64,000 nucleotides of DNA from contig NZ_JABSPA010000012.1 in NCBI RefSeq assembly GCF_013214175.1, forward strand, positions 73,325-137,324. Direction: 5' to 3'. Both the position numbers and the translations under genes were made by a program. Origin of the DNA: Colwellia sp. (lineage in GTDB: Bacteria > Pseudomonadota > Gammaproteobacteria > Enterobacterales > Alteromonadaceae). Positions 28,385 to 37,333 of this stretch are shown here, piece after piece; the first letter of the stretch is position 1, and each line of letters begins with the position of its first letter. The notes under the pieces are model-generated. The model saw only the letters and a program-made list of their open reading frames with translations, made no database searches and was not told where the DNA came from.

Positions 28385-28429
28385 GGAATAACCCTTATGT
28401 TTGAAATCTTTAAGTTAAGATAAATGGGT

Positions 28430-28873
28430 TTATTCAATGATGAATAGCGGTTGGTCAAATTCAATAGCGTCTTCATTTTGCGCTAAAATTTCTTTAATAA
28501 CGCCAGACTTGTCCGCTTCAATTTGGTTCATCATTTTCATTGCTTCAACAATACATAAAGTATCACCAGCATTTACATGCTTACCTACTTCAGCAAATGC
28601 TGGCGAATCAGGTGAAGCTGATGCGTAGTAAGTACCAACCATAGGAGAACGCACAATATGACCCGTAATTACTGGGGCAGCGGCTTCAGCTGGGGCAGCG
28701 GCAACAGCAGCAAGCGGAGCCGCAACAGGGGCTGCAACTGCAACAGGGGCTGCAGCAACGACAGTAGCGCCACGACAAATGCGTACTGATTCTTCACCTT
28801 CAGAGATCTCTAGTTCGTTGATACCTGACTCTTCAACTAGCTCGATAAGTTTTTTGATTTTACGAATATCCAT
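28430..28873 (-). CDS. accB: Acetyl-CoA carboxylase biotin carboxyl carrier protein
   Basis: A 147-residue BCCP. The N-terminal helix ([20 protein letters not shown]) is followed by an Ala/Pro/Val-rich mobile linker (about 38-68) and the biotinyl domain, with biotin acceptor Lys113 in EAMKMMNQ and the [14 protein letters not shown] thumb. AccB carries carboxybiotin from AccC to the AccAD transferase. Cotranscribed with accC. Confidence 0.97.
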   Translation of the reverse strand: MDIRKIKKLIELVEESGINELEISEGEESVRICRGATVVAAAPVAVAAPVAAPLAAVAAAPAEAAAPVITGHIVRSPMVGTYYASASPDSPAFAEVGKHVNAGDTLCIVEAMKMMNQIEADKSGVIKEILAQNEDAIEFDQPLFIIE

Positions 28874-28952
28874 GGGAACACCTTAATTTGGGTTACTAAA
28901 ATTAATATTTTTCAATATAGGTTAATAATTAATCATTAACCGTTACGTTTTG

Positions 28953-29423
28953 TTATTGATTCTTATTGCTCGCTTGTGCCTTGTTTAAGTGAGCACTGGC
29001 CGCTTCTAGGGCGAAGCTATAACCTTGCGCACCAAAACCGCAAATAACGCCTACGGCGATATCAGATAAATATGAGTGCTTTCTAAAAGCTTCACGCGCA
29101 TGCACATTTGATAAATGTACTTCGATAAAAGGTATGGCAACAGCAAGTAGAGCATCTCTTATAGCGACACTGGTATGAGTGTATGCAGCAGGGTTGATGA
29201 TGATAAAATCTACCTGTTGAAAGCCTTGTTGAATCGCATCGATTAATTCGTGCTCAGCATTACTTTGTAGATGCTTTAACTCAATATGCTTGTCAGCAGC
29301 TTGCAAGCTGAGCTCAGCAATAATGTCAGCTAAGCTTTGCTTACCGTATATAGCAGGCTCTCGTTTACCCAGCATATTTAAGTTTGGGCCATTTAACACT
29401 AAAACTGTAAACTTCGTGCTCAT
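28953..29423 (-). CDS. aroQ: Type II 3-dehydroquinate dehydratase
   Basis: A 156-residue dodecameric dehydroquinase of the shikimate pathway. Signature segments are [19 protein letters not shown] (with the catalytic Tyr loop), [44 protein letters not shown] and [11 protein letters not shown]. It lies 79 nt upstream of accB in the same direction, the common gammaproteobacterial aroQ-accB-accC order, so probably at least partly cotranscribed. Confidence 0.96.
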   Translation of the reverse strand: MSTKFTVLVLNGPNLNMLGKREPAIYGKQSLADIIAELSLQAADKHIELKHLQSNAEHELIDAIQQGFQQVDFIIINPAAYTHTSVAIRDALLAVAIPFIEVHLSNVHAREAFRKHSYLSDIAVGVICGFGAQGYSFALEAASAHLNKAQASNKNQ

Positions 29424-29729
29424 CTTCTGCTAAAACACCATTAAAAAATCATTGGCGCTAATAATTACACAAAATAGCAGCACTGTGAACTAAAAAAATT
29501 GGTTTTTCACTATTATTTTGTTATTGGCGATAATAGCTATGTTTTCGAAGAATATAGCAGCAAAGTACTGGTCAAACCTCTTTAGAGGTAAGCTAGGTGT
29601 TTGATTTTCTACTGATTTGGGCTATCATTAGCTAGTTGTAGTTATTATTGTATTGATTTTAAACGTATTTTTTATATTTTTTCAGCTTTATTGTAGGGCT
29701 TCCTTATTAAACACTATTTTCTGGCTATT
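29424..29729. other. Divergent promoter region of aroQ-accBC and the PstS-like operon
   Basis: About 300 bp of AT-rich DNA holding two opposed promoters. CCTC-TTTA-GAGG at 29577-29588 is the only clear small palindrome. A well-placed ribosome site AGGG occurs at 29695-29698, relevant to the start of the next gene. No gene seen. Confidence 0.5.
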
Positions 29730-30206
29730 GTGCTTATGCTAGCGTGCCTTGTGACCACACAAGTTGCCGCTATTGAAGTAGTCACCCACCCACAAGTTAC
29801 CCAAAGTAGCTTAACTAAATCACAGCTGCGACGTATTTATACTATGCGTCAATTACGTTGGAGTGATAACCATGCTATTACCGTATTTGTTTTACCAAGT
29901 CAGCATGAACTTCACCAACGTTTTGCCAAAGAGCGTTTGCAAATATTCCCTTATCAACTCAATCGTATCTGGCATAAATTAACTTATTCAGGTTTAGGGG
30001 TCGCACCGACAATTGTAAAATCTGAACAGGAACTGATCCAAGCAGTCACCAAAACCCCTGGCGCTATTGGATATATAAGTGAAGCAACGTTAGTGCTATT
30101 AAGGCAAAGTAATAATGACTCTCGGAGTCAAGAGCCACTTCATATGGATGAAGAGTCGAAGGTTAGCAGTCAAGGAGTAGTAAATGTTGTCAAAATTAAA
30201 GACTAA
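29730..30206 (+). CDS. PstS-like periplasmic phosphate/anion-binding protein
   Basis: At least 158 residues; a small PBP-superfamily protein of the PstS-like kind (VVTHPQVTQSSLTKSQLRRIYTMRQLRW, FVLPSQHELHQRFAKERL, WHKLTYSG, VKSEQELIQAVTKTPGAIGYIS), a type often found near porins and signalling genes. The GTG at 29730 leaves a signal peptide without basic residues. Upstream codons IKHYFLAI from an ATT at 29706, with AGGG 7 nt before it, would give a normal signal peptide, so the true start may be ATT 29706. The 3' end overlaps the porin gene by 23 nt. Ligand is uncertain; phosphate is only the family default. Confidence 0.78.
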   Translation: MLMLACLVTTQVAAIEVVTHPQVTQSSLTKSQLRRIYTMRQLRWSDNHAITVFVLPSQHELHQRFAKERLQIFPYQLNRIWHKLTYSGLGVAPTIVKSEQELIQAVTKTPGAIGYISEATLVLLRQSNNDSRSQEPLHMDEESKVSSQGVVNVVKIKD

Positions 30207-31476
30207 TGCTGCAGTAGCAATAGCTAGCAGAGTTAATGTTTTGTATTGTTCTAGAAGCTTTCTTTCCCGAACACTGTTGTGCACTTTTTTATTGCTCGCA
30301 TGTATTGCGACTAAAGCACAAGCAGAGGAGGGGAAAACTTATACTAACTCGCAAGACTTTCAACTGCATGGCTTTATTTCACAGGGCATTATTGACGTAA
30401 ACGGCAGTGATTTTGTTAATGACGACGGTGAACTTTCGACTGAATTAACCGAAATTGGGCTAAATATCTCGTATCAATTAACAAATAATTTTCGTTTGGC
30501 GGGTCAGGTGGTTTATTTAGACGGTGGTAATCGTTATGCACAAGGTGCCCGAGTAGATTATGCACTGTTAGACTGGTCAGCGTTTACTGATGAACATTGG
30601 CAAGCCAATATTTATTTAGGCCGCTTTAAAAATAATCATTGGCTTTATTCAAGCTCTAGAGATATCCCCTTTGCTAGACCCAGTATTATTCTGCCGCAAT
30701 CTGTTTATTTTGATGGCTTTAGAGATATTGCCGTGGGAAGTGATGGTATCGCGGCGAAATTAAGTCACAGTACCGATGAATATGGTAATTTTGATTTTCA
30801 ACTCAGCTATGGTTCATCGCCTATTTCCGATGAACAGACCAAGAATATATTGAGTGAATATGCTCAAGGTAGTGCCGAGCAAGATCACGATGCCCAAGCA
30901 AGTATCTATTGGCAACCGGCGTTTTCTCCGTGGCGTTTTGGTGTGTCACTGCTTGATGCAGGCTTTACCTATGACAGTGCTGGTCCAGCTAAGGGTGACT
31001 TTTTTTATGATAGTGACTTTACCTTTCAGTTTTATACCATGAATGCTATCTATGAAGGTGAAAAGTGGGAGTTCAGTGGTGAGATATATCAACAGCGCTT
31101 TACCATCGATGGTTTTTATTTTCCGGCTTTTAAACTCGATAATATAGGCCAAGGTTTTTATTTACAATCACGCTATAAGTTAACGCAAAAATTAACTTTT
31201 TTAGCGCGATATGAAGACTTCTATCTAGATAAAGATGATAAAGACGGCAAAGAATTGGAAGAAAGCACAGGAGGAGCTATTCCATATTATTTTGGTTTTC
31301 ATAAAGATATCACCTTAGGTGTTAATTATGATTTTACCAGTAACTTTAGTATTCGGGCTGAATATCATTGGGTAAGAGGTGCTGGTAGGTTAACTCCTGT
31401 TGTAGCTCCTAACCCTGAAATTAATAATTCCGAAGATTGGCAAATGTGGGCCGTACAATTGATGTATTGGTTCTAG
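30184..31476 (+). CDS. Porin-like outer-membrane beta-barrel protein
   Basis: A 430-residue exported barrel. ATG at 30184 has AAGGAG 8 nt upstream, within the end of the preceding gene. A long signal region ends near ACIATKAQA (about residue 46), followed by DFQLHGFISQGIIDVNGS, then regular amphipathic strands (LTEIGLNISYQL, FRLAGQVVYLDGG, WQANIYLGRFKN) and a terminal aromatic (LMYWF). Fits anion/phosphate-selective porin-like proteins of Alteromonadales. Middle gene of a three-gene operon with a PstS-like protein and a c-di-GMP enzyme; probably passes the ligand that the upstream protein binds. Specificity is inferred only. Confidence 0.82.
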   Translation: MLSKLKTNAAVAIASRVNVLYCSRSFLSRTLLCTFLLLACIATKAQAEEGKTYTNSQDFQLHGFISQGIIDVNGSDFVNDDGELSTELTEIGLNISYQLTNNFRLAGQVVYLDGGNRYAQGARVDYALLDWSAFTDEHWQANIYLGRFKNNHWLYSSSRDIPFARPSIILPQSVYFDGFRDIAVGSDGIAAKLSHSTDEYGNFDFQLSYGSSPISDEQTKNILSEYAQGSAEQDHDAQASIYWQPAFSPWRFGVSLLDAGFTYDSAGPAKGDFFYDSDFTFQFYTMNAIYEGEKWEFSGEIYQQRFTIDGFYFPAFKLDNIGQGFYLQSRYKLTQKLTFLARYEDFYLDKDDKDGKELEESTGGAIPYYFGFHKDITLGVNYDFTSNFSIRAEYHWVRGAGRLTPVVAPNPEINNSEDWQMWAVQLMYWF

Positions 31477-31489
31477 AAGTAGTACTTTA

Positions 31490-33946
31490 ATGAATAAAAA
31501 ATTTATCGGTGTTCCAACCAAACTGATGATACTGATTGTATCAACCTTACTCTTTTTAGCGGTGGGTTTTTCTTCGCTGTCATATTGGCGTTTACAGCAA
31601 GACTATAAAGAGTTTCAGCAAAATAATACCGTGCAAGGTCAGCTGCAAGTCAATTTGCACAATAATATATTACGTACAAAATTAACGGTTTGGTTAGAAT
31701 CCTTTACCGATCTAATCCAATTATCAGAGCATGATGACTTCTCCAGCCTAACCAAGCAGCTTGAAAAGCAATATGACGCATTACAATTGCACCTCAACGT
31801 AGAGGATATTTGGCTGGTTGATGACAATCAAAATATCTTGTTTTCAACTAAAGACTTCCCTCAAGCTGTGCAGGATAACATTGCCCAAGTGTTCAAGCAG
31901 CAAGAGCCTAAACATAGAATTTATTGCCCTCAAAGCTGTCAATTATTGTTGAGTTTACCTTTACTGAATAAAAATGGTGACATGGTTGTTGTCACTATGA
32001 GCACTTCATTAGTGGATATGCTGTTTGCTCTTAAAACCACTTTAGATAGAGATGTGGCGGTTATTCGTATAGCTAATCAGGCTAATAATGAAATTAATAC
32101 TGCCAATGCAAAAGTTATTTCAGCGTCGAATATGACACTAACGGAATCCCTGCTTACCTTAGGTAAGTCCGACTCAACCTTAAATACTATCCTAGAGCAG
32201 GGCTTGCACCTTGAGATTGATAATAATAGCTACTTACTTAATTTACTCGAACTAGTAATACAGGAAGAACAGGGCTTTTATCTCGTGTTAATTGATGATG
32301 TTTCGGCATTTAAAGCTAAGAATGATGCTTATCAGCTACGCTTTATTTTGTCGCTAAGCCTTATCTTTAGTTTGTTAGCCGCCTTTGTTTATTTTATCTC
32401 TAGCCCGTTTACCAAACGACTATTATTGCTCTCTAATGCCTTACCTTTATTAGCGCAAAAAAAGTTTGATGAATTTCGACAAGTTGACTTAAAAAGACCG
32501 AGAATGTTTGCCGATGAGTTGGATGTTTTAACGAATTCATCGAAAGAGCTTAGCTTTGAATTAGAGCAGCTTAACTTAGTGGTTGAGCAAAAGACCAAAG
32601 AGTTAGAAAATATCGCCATGTATGATTTACTTACTGGTCTGCCAAATAGAAATATGCTGAACTATCAGCTACGTAAATCACTGGGCAATATTGCTCGTCA
32701 TAAAAGCGGTGTCGCAGTACTGTTTCTCGATTTAGATGACTTTAAAAAGGTAAATGATAGTAATGGCCACAATGTTGGCGATAAACTCCTTATTCAAGCT
32801 GCTGAGCGAGTTCGTGTTAGTGTTGGTGATATAGACCTAGCCACTCGCTTTGGTGGTGATGAATTTGTTATTGTATTGAGTCACCTTAAAAATGTTGAAG
32901 AGGCCATTGAAGTTGCTGAGAAGGTACTGCTGCAGTTTAAAGAACCGATTAAGTTAGGCTCAAATATTTTTTATGTATCGACCAGTATCGGCATAGCTTA
33001 TACCGAATCGGCTACTGAGAGGTCGGATGATTTGATCAGTCATGCTGATATCGCTATGTATGAAGCAAAAGATAATGGTGGCGGACAATATCATGTTTAT
33101 CATCCAGAAATGTTTCAACGTGTTGCTCATCGAGTTATGCTCGAAGGTGAAGTGAGACAAGCGCTAGCCAAACAGCAGTTTAGCTTAAGTCTGCAACCAC
33201 AAATATGTGCCAAAACGAAAAAACTCTATGGTTTTGAAGCTCTGCTGCGCTGGCAACACCCTGAGCGCGGTATGATCTCTCCCGAAGACTTCATCCCTAT
33301 TCTAGAAAACTCACAGCACATGATTGAGCTCGGTTATTGGATTATTCGACGCTGCTTTGAGATTGCGGTAGCCATTAAAAAACATGGTTTAGATGATGTG
33401 CGCATTGCCATTAACTTATCTGCGGGGCAGTTTATTGACAGTAATTTACCGCATTTCTTAAAAGAACTACTGCTAGAGTTTTCCATTAGCGCGCAGACTT
33501 TTGAGTTAGAATTAACCGAGCAAACGTTAGTGAAAGATATGGATCATACTATTGCCATGATGCAGTCTTTAAAAAGGATTGGCTTTAGCTTTGCTATTGA
33601 CGACTTCGGTACTGGCTATTCTTCACTAGCCTACTTAAAGAAAATGCCAGTGGATGTTATTAAAATAGATAAGAGTTTCATCTTTGGCATGCTTGAAAAT
33701 CACTCTGATTTTCAAATTATTACCTCAACTATTGCCATGGTGAAAAACCTAGGCTTAATGGTTGTGGCTGAAGGGGTTGAAACTAAGGCGCAATTACGTA
33801 GTTTGACGGAAAATGATTGCGATATTATTCAAGGCTACTATTACTCTAAACCGATACCTGAAGCAGAGTTGTTTACCATGATAGATAAACAAACGACAGC
33901 AGGTTTCTGGAAAGTACCTAAAGAAATCCCTATTGATTTATCTTGA
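31490..33946 (+). CDS. Membrane GGDEF/EAL c-di-GMP signalling protein
   Basis: An 818-residue bifunctional-type protein. TM1 (about 10-32), a periplasmic sensor region (about 33-280, with a close Cys pair in YCPQSC), TM2 (about 283-302), a HAMP-like linker, GGDEF domain with intact GGDEF at 455-459, and EAL domain starting at Glu583-Ala-Leu. EAL catalytic residues appear intact (NLSAGQF, ELELTEQ, IDDFGTGYSSL, KIDKSF, VAEGVET). The inhibitory RxxD site before GGDEF reads GDID, so product feedback is likely lost. Either cyclase, phosphodiesterase or both may be active. Thirteen nt after the porin gene, so its periplasmic domain may respond to the PstS-like protein or its ligand. Confidence 0.93.
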   Translation: MNKKFIGVPTKLMILIVSTLLFLAVGFSSLSYWRLQQDYKEFQQNNTVQGQLQVNLHNNILRTKLTVWLESFTDLIQLSEHDDFSSLTKQLEKQYDALQLHLNVEDIWLVDDNQNILFSTKDFPQAVQDNIAQVFKQQEPKHRIYCPQSCQLLLSLPLLNKNGDMVVVTMSTSLVDMLFALKTTLDRDVAVIRIANQANNEINTANAKVISASNMTLTESLLTLGKSDSTLNTILEQGLHLEIDNNSYLLNLLELVIQEEQGFYLVLIDDVSAFKAKNDAYQLRFILSLSLIFSLLAAFVYFISSPFTKRLLLLSNALPLLAQKKFDEFRQVDLKRPRMFADELDVLTNSSKELSFELEQLNLVVEQKTKELENIAMYDLLTGLPNRNMLNYQLRKSLGNIARHKSGVAVLFLDLDDFKKVNDSNGHNVGDKLLIQAAERVRVSVGDIDLATRFGGDEFVIVLSHLKNVEEAIEVAEKVLLQFKEPIKLGSNIFYVSTSIGIAYTESATERSDDLISHADIAMYEAKDNGGGQYHVYHPEMFQRVAHRVMLEGEVRQALAKQQFSLSLQPQICAKTKKLYGFEALLRWQHPERGMISPEDFIPILENSQHMIELGYWIIRRCFEIAVAIKKHGLDDVRIAINLSAGQFIDSNLPHFLKELLLEFSISAQTFELELTEQTLVKDMDHTIAMMQSLKRIGFSFAIDDFGTGYSSLAYLKKMPVDVIKIDKSFIFGMLENHSDFQIITSTIAMVKNLGLMVVAEGVETKAQLRSLTENDCDIIQGYYYSKPIPEAELFTMIDKQTTAGFWKVPKEIPIDLS

Positions 33947-33964
33947 GGCAAGCCAGCCTAACTA

Positions 33965-33998
33965 CCCTGAACCCTGAACCCTGAACCCTGAACCCTGA
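33965..33998. repeat. Tandem heptamer repeat (CCCTGAA)5
   Basis: Four exact copies of CCCTGAA followed by a fifth, CCCTGA, just after the GGDEF/EAL gene. Simple sequence of this kind is rare elsewhere in the window. Confidence 0.9.
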
Positions 33999-34055
33999 GA
34001 CGTTAGCTCTGAATAATTAGACTTGGGCTGTCAGTCTTAAGTGGTCAGTTTTAAA

Positions 34056-34081
34056 TAGTCAGCCAAAGCTAAGGCTGACTA
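34056..34081 (+). terminator. Hairpin after the GGDEF/EAL gene
   Basis: Stem TAGTCAGCC/GGCTGACTA with an 8-nt loop in the space between two convergent genes. There is no T-run, so it may be a weak or factor-dependent terminator. Confidence 0.45.
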
Positions 34082-34140
34082 CTTGCTGTTAATTTTCTAT
34101 TCGCTGCTATGTGCAGAACTCAGCAACGCCACCATAACTA

Positions 34141-36015
34141 TTAAAATATTGCTTGAATATGGGCGCTGAACTCATCAGCACCTATAAATCCTGTGGTACG
34201 TTGCTTGGTTAACTCATTACCTTGTAAATCAAAAAACAAAATTGATGGCAAACCTAAGATAGTATAATGCTGAACAAGCTCGGCATTATCAGGTGAGTCA
34301 AAGTCAGTCATATCAATCTGCAACCAGACAGTATTGCTCAGTGCTTGCTGTACATGGCTATCAACAAAGGTATATTTTTCAAATTCTTTACAAGCAATAC
34401 ACCAATCCGCGTACAAATCTACCATCACGGTTTTACCCTGCTCATTAGCCTTTGTCACTTCGTTTTGTAGTTGCGTCAAAGAGGTTACTTGTTTAAAACT
34501 CGGGTGCTGAGCACTGTTGGCAACAGTGCTGCTGTTTGGAAATACTAATTGGTAAGTCATATTAGCACCAAAAAATAACATCAAGAAAATAACCAAAGAG
34601 CGCAAGCCGAACCAAAAGCCTTTTTCTTGTTGACTCTTTTGTATTGCTGCATGGTTTTGGTTGGCGACATAGAAATAACTAGCACTGGCTAATATCAATA
34701 ATGCCCATAGTGCTTGGCTAGCAACTTCAGGGATAAAACGTTCGAGTAAAAATATAGGTACGGCTAACAATAGTAAGCCAAAGATATTCTTAATTATATT
34801 CATCCAAGCGCCCGCTTTCGGTAATAGCTTACCGCCCGAACTACCCAGTACTAACAAGGGTAAACCCATACCTAAACTTAACGCATATAAAGCCGATGCG
34901 CCCAAAACAACATCGCCAGTTTGTGATATATACAACAATGCCCCTGTTAATGGTGCGGTAGTACAAGGTGAGGCGACTAACCCTGAGATAACACCCATCA
35001 TTAATACACCTGCATATGAACCACCTTTTTGCTGGTTACTCATAGCATTGAGCTTGTTTTGCCAGCTAGCAGGCAAGGCTAAATTAAACAGTCCAAACAT
35101 AGATAGGGCTAAGAAAATAAATAAAACACTTAAACTGATCAGTACAATAGGGTGTTGAAATACCGCTTGAAATTTGGCTCCTGCTAAAGCAACGACAATA
35201 CCGAGCAAGGTGTAAGTAACAGCCATACCTTGTACGTAAACAAAAGATAAGGTAAACGCTTTCTTAGTGGTTAATGGTGTGCCATTTTTACTTTGGCCAA
35301 CAATGATCCCCGTTAAAATTGGGTACATAGGGAAAACACAGGGGGTGAATGACAACAATAAACCACCGACAAAAAAAGCAATAAGGGTTAATAACAAACT
35401 CTCTTGCTTAAGCATATCGGCAAGTTGATGTTGTTCACTGTTTTGCACTTCACTAGTGCTTAGCTGAGTATTATTACTTGCGGCACTAGTACTTGAGCTA
35501 TTGTCACTTGTGGTAAATAACGACGAATTTACTGCCGCACTGCCAGCAGAGGTAATTTTACTTAACTCGACCACCTGGCTTGTTGGTGGATAACATAGGC
35601 CTTTTTCAGCACAACCTTGGTAAGTGACTTTAATACTGCCATCACTTGATACTTGTTCGAGGTTTATTACAAAGCTAAGGTGCTCAGTAAATACTTGCTG
35701 AATACCAAAAAATTCATCCTCATGGTCTATTCCTACAGGTAACTCAACCGGAGTGAAGAGGATGTTGTTACCTTTAAACTTAAATTGATGACGGTAAAGG
35801 TAATAGCCAGGGGCAATATCGAAGCTAACTTCTAATTGGTTATTCTGTTGATAAAAATTGAAGGTGAATGCTTGGTCTACCTTTAAGAATTCATCATCGT
35901 TGCTAAATAAGCTAGTACTAGATATATCAAAAATCGATTGTTTTTCTTGCGCAACAGCGGGAAGAAAAGTAAAGCTTGTTAGTATAATCAAACATAGGGA
36001 AAGTAAATTTTTCAT
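34141..36015 (-). CDS. dsbD: Thiol:disulfide interchange protein DsbD
   Basis: A 624-residue protein that carries electrons from cytoplasmic thioredoxin to periplasmic DsbC/DsbG and cytochrome maturation. Signal peptide (about 1-22), alpha domain with the Cys pair in CAEKGLCYPP, a Ser/Thr/Asn-rich linker (about 155-195), eight-helix transmembrane domain with buried Cys in TPCVFPMYP and SPCTTAPLTG, and the thioredoxin-like gamma domain with YADWCIACKEFEKYTF. All three redox pairs are present. Slightly longer than E. coli DsbD because of the linker. It follows cutA by 5 nt, an arrangement shared with E. coli. Confidence 0.96.
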   Translation of the reverse strand: MKNLLSLCLIILTSFTFLPAVAQEKQSIFDISSTSLFSNDDEFLKVDQAFTFNFYQQNNQLEVSFDIAPGYYLYRHQFKFKGNNILFTPVELPVGIDHEDEFFGIQQVFTEHLSFVINLEQVSSDGSIKVTYQGCAEKGLCYPPTSQVVELSKITSAGSAAVNSSLFTTSDNSSSTSAASNNTQLSTSEVQNSEQHQLADMLKQESLLLTLIAFFVGGLLLSFTPCVFPMYPILTGIIVGQSKNGTPLTTKKAFTLSFVYVQGMAVTYTLLGIVVALAGAKFQAVFQHPIVLISLSVLFIFLALSMFGLFNLALPASWQNKLNAMSNQQKGGSYAGVLMMGVISGLVASPCTTAPLTGALLYISQTGDVVLGASALYALSLGMGLPLLVLGSSGGKLLPKAGAWMNIIKNIFGLLLLAVPIFLLERFIPEVASQALWALLILASASYFYVANQNHAAIQKSQQEKGFWFGLRSLVIFLMLFFGANMTYQLVFPNSSTVANSAQHPSFKQVTSLTQLQNEVTKANEQGKTVMVDLYADWCIACKEFEKYTFVDSHVQQALSNTVWLQIDMTDFDSPDNAELVQHYTILGLPSILFFDLQGNELTKQRTTGFIGADEFSAHIQAIF

Positions 36016-36020
36016 TCAGT

Positions 36021-36332
36021 CTACTTCAAAGAGTTAGTGATCCAGTTTAAATAATGTTTATCACCTTGCTGGATATTCAAGGCAATAACTTCCACCACGT
36101 CATACGGGTGTAATTGGTTAATTCGCTCATTTAAGGCTGCAAAGGTTTTTTCATCGGTTTTTATCAGCAATTGCACTTCACTATCGCATTGTAATTCGTC
36201 TTGCCAATAATATACTGAGGTGATGTTAGGAATAATATTAACGCAGGCAGCAAGTTTCTCTGTCACCAATTGTTGAGCAATTTTTTGGGCGACGATTTCA
36301 TCTGGGCACGTTGTTAATACTAATTGATACAC
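36021..36332 (-). CDS. cutA: Divalent-cation tolerance protein CutA
   Basis: A 103-residue trimeric CutA1 protein. Typical segments: LTTCPDEIVAQKIAQQLVTEKLAACVNIIP, SVYYWQDELQCDSEVQLLIKT and the C-terminal HPYDVVEVIALNIQQGDKHYLNWI. Associated historically with copper/divalent-metal tolerance; the molecular role is still debated. First gene of the cutA-dsbD operon. Confidence 0.96.
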   Translation of the reverse strand: MYQLVLTTCPDEIVAQKIAQQLVTEKLAACVNIIPNITSVYYWQDELQCDSEVQLLIKTDEKTFAALNERINQLHPYDVVEVIALNIQQGDKHYLNWITNSLK

Positions 36333-36465
36333 TTTTGTTACCTAATTCCTGCAATCTTGTTGCTAGTATACCCTGAGAATTAAGGAAAACTTAGGGTTCT
36401 ATTAGCTAGCCTTGAAAAAGACCTGTTTAGCCCCATATAAGTTTCATAGAAAATAAGGAATTATT

Positions 36466-36984
36466 ATGTTTCAACTATTATTTGTGCTGTTTATCATTAT
36501 CCCTATCATCGAAATAACGGTGATTATGCAAGTAGGCGCTTTACTTGGCATTTGGCCAACCATTGCTATCGTTATTTTAAGTGCTTGGTTAGGGGCTAAA
36601 TATGTCCGTCAACAAGGCTTAGCTACTTTACAGTCGGTACAAACGAGAATGGCACAAGGTGAAATGCCTTCAGAGGAAATAGTCACAGGCTTAATGCTAT
36701 TAGTCGCCGGTGTTTTATTAGTCACTCCCGGTTTTGTTACTGATATTTTCGGCTTATCGTTATTGGTACCCGCGGTACGTACTGCTATAGCTAATCAAGT
36801 GCAAAAGCATATTAAGGTTAATCAATTTGGCGCAGGCGCTGCATTTAATCATAGTGCTCAAGGTAATGTTTATCAGCATGAAACTACCAGCGAGCCATTT
36901 ACTTCGTCGAGAGCTCAAGCCAATGAGCCACTTTCACATCACCAAGGTGAGACTCTAGAAGGTGAGTTTAAGCGTAAAGACTAG
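36466..36984 (+). CDS. fxsA: FxsA family membrane protein
   Basis: A 172-residue inner-membrane protein of the FxsA family (phage T7 exclusion suppressor in E. coli). Helices: FQLLFVLFIIIPIIEITVIM, then LLGIWPTIAIVILSAWLGA, and LMLLVAGVLLVTPGFVTDIFG; the motif TPGFVTD is a family hallmark. The C-terminal 55 residues are polar and disordered-looking. AAGGA precedes the ATG. Its stop codon sits exactly at the edge of an inserted MITE-like element. Divergent from cutA, near groESL as in E. coli. Confidence 0.93.
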   Translation: MFQLLFVLFIIIPIIEITVIMQVGALLGIWPTIAIVILSAWLGAKYVRQQGLATLQSVQTRMAQGEMPSEEIVTGLMLLVAGVLLVTPGFVTDIFGLSLLVPAVRTAIANQVQKHIKVNQFGAGAAFNHSAQGNVYQHETTSEPFTSSRAQANEPLSHHQGETLEGEFKRKD

Positions 36985-37293
36985 GGTCTGTTGATTGCAG
37001 CTATTTGTTGGGTATTTTTACAAGGCAGAGCCTTTGACATGTGGTTATTCAGGACAATGTGCTCCTGCATTGTCAAATAGGCTACATCCATGTAGCGTCA
37101 CATAAAACGGCGATAACGCCGTAAAAAGGTTCAACAGATGTTGTCCGAAGGATTCGGTTAAAAGAAATTTACTCTTTGTTGAGTAGTATTTGCTTAGAAT
37201 GACTAGGCTACACACTACCCGCCGCGATTAAAACGCTTTACTCTCTTTAAACGAAGCGAACAAAATTCCACCGCGAAAGATCAATAGACCCTT
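36984..37293. mobile_element. MITE-like element between fxsA and groES
   Basis: About 308 bp bounded by imperfect inverted repeats GGGTCTGTTGAT (36984-36995) and ATCAATAGACCC (37280-37291), 11 of 12 matching. The flanks (CTA left, TTA right) could hold a short TA-type target duplication. Inside are several near-perfect hairpins: GACAATG/CATTGTC (37053-37074), GCTACAT/ATGTAGC (37081-37096) and ACGGCG/CGCCGT (37107-37122). There is no transposase frame, so it would be non-autonomous. Confidence 0.65.
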
Positions 37294-37333
37294 AGGTAAA
37301 GTAAACAAAGAGTACAAATAAGTTAAAGCTGAC

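Noticed and set aside
33965..33998. CRISPR-like array
   Set aside because: The CCCTGAA units are contiguous with no spacers and no cas genes are near.
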